Shown: positions 13,153-13,160 of the stretch, one piece after another | Layout: every line of letters begins with the position of its first letter | Numbering within the stretch: the first letter of the stretch is position 1 | Origin: Lentisphaeria bacterium | Lineage (GTDB): Bacteria > Verrucomicrobiota > Lentisphaeria > Oligosphaerales > Oligosphaeraceae | Length of the DNA: 13,160 nt | Assembly (NCBI GenBank): GCA_016303095.1 | Contig: JAEDMH010000061.1 | Coordinates: forward strand, 1 to 13,160 | Direction: 5' to 3' | Made by a program: the position numbers and the translations under genes | The notes under the pieces: generated by a model | Databases searched by the model: none | Told to the model about the DNA's origin: nothing | Seen by the model: the letters and a program-made list of their open reading frames with translations, nothing else

Positions 13153-13160
13153 TTAACACG
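13153..13160 (+). repeat. Possible start of another CACGGAG repeat, cut by the window end
   Basis: The last eight bases, TTAACACG, match the beginning of an AACACGGAG unit as found at 9379 and 9404. Eight bases are too few to be sure. Confidence 0.2.

Overview
The window is GC-rich, Gram-negative bacterial chromosome carrying mostly housekeeping genes. LptD and a GmhA-type heptose isomerase imply an LPS outer membrane. The pilin-like protein, with FTLIELLVVIAIIAIL followed by AAMLLPAL, a CxNNLK motif and a C-terminal H-x9-D motif, is of the kind that is massively expanded in Lentisphaerota and other PVC bacteria (Planctomycetes/Verrucomicrobia group). I therefore suspect a Lentisphaerota/Verrucomicrobiota genome, by inference only; no marker is decisive.

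Layout, all coding on the + strand. (1) 1-1447: end of an upstream transcript (terminator 14-54), then a monocistronic pilin-like gene with its own promoter (289-316), an unusually structured leader (340-470) and a strong terminator (1406-1447). (2) 1681-2906: a two-gene zinc-homeostasis operon, an SmtB/CzrA-type ArsR repressor followed 2 nt later by a CzcD-type cation diffusion facilitator. (3) 3087-5183: fusA (EF-G) with a strong terminator. (4) 5508-9380: rhomboid protease, GmhA-like isomerase and lptD, closely spaced; the last two point to LPS synthesis and export. (5) 9381-9946: a 566-nt gene-free stretch rich in hairpins and dispersed repeats. (6) 9947-12988: tRNA-Leu(GAG) and its terminator, then mnmG, rdgB and a small membrane-anchored protein, the last three tightly coupled. 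(7) 12989-13160: a second copy of the structured repeat found in region 5.

The coding content is conventional. The unexplained signals are non-coding: a two-copy structured repeat whose first stem is kept by base-pair changes on both sides; a CACGGAG-type repeat at several places; a leader with a 14-bp long-range helix before the pilin-like gene; pyrimidine tracts in place of Shine-Dalgarno sites before six of ten genes; a C-A mismatch in the tRNA-Leu acceptor stem; and a tRNA terminator lying almost directly on the mnmG start. No CRISPR array, transposase, prophage, toxin-antitoxin or defence gene was seen.
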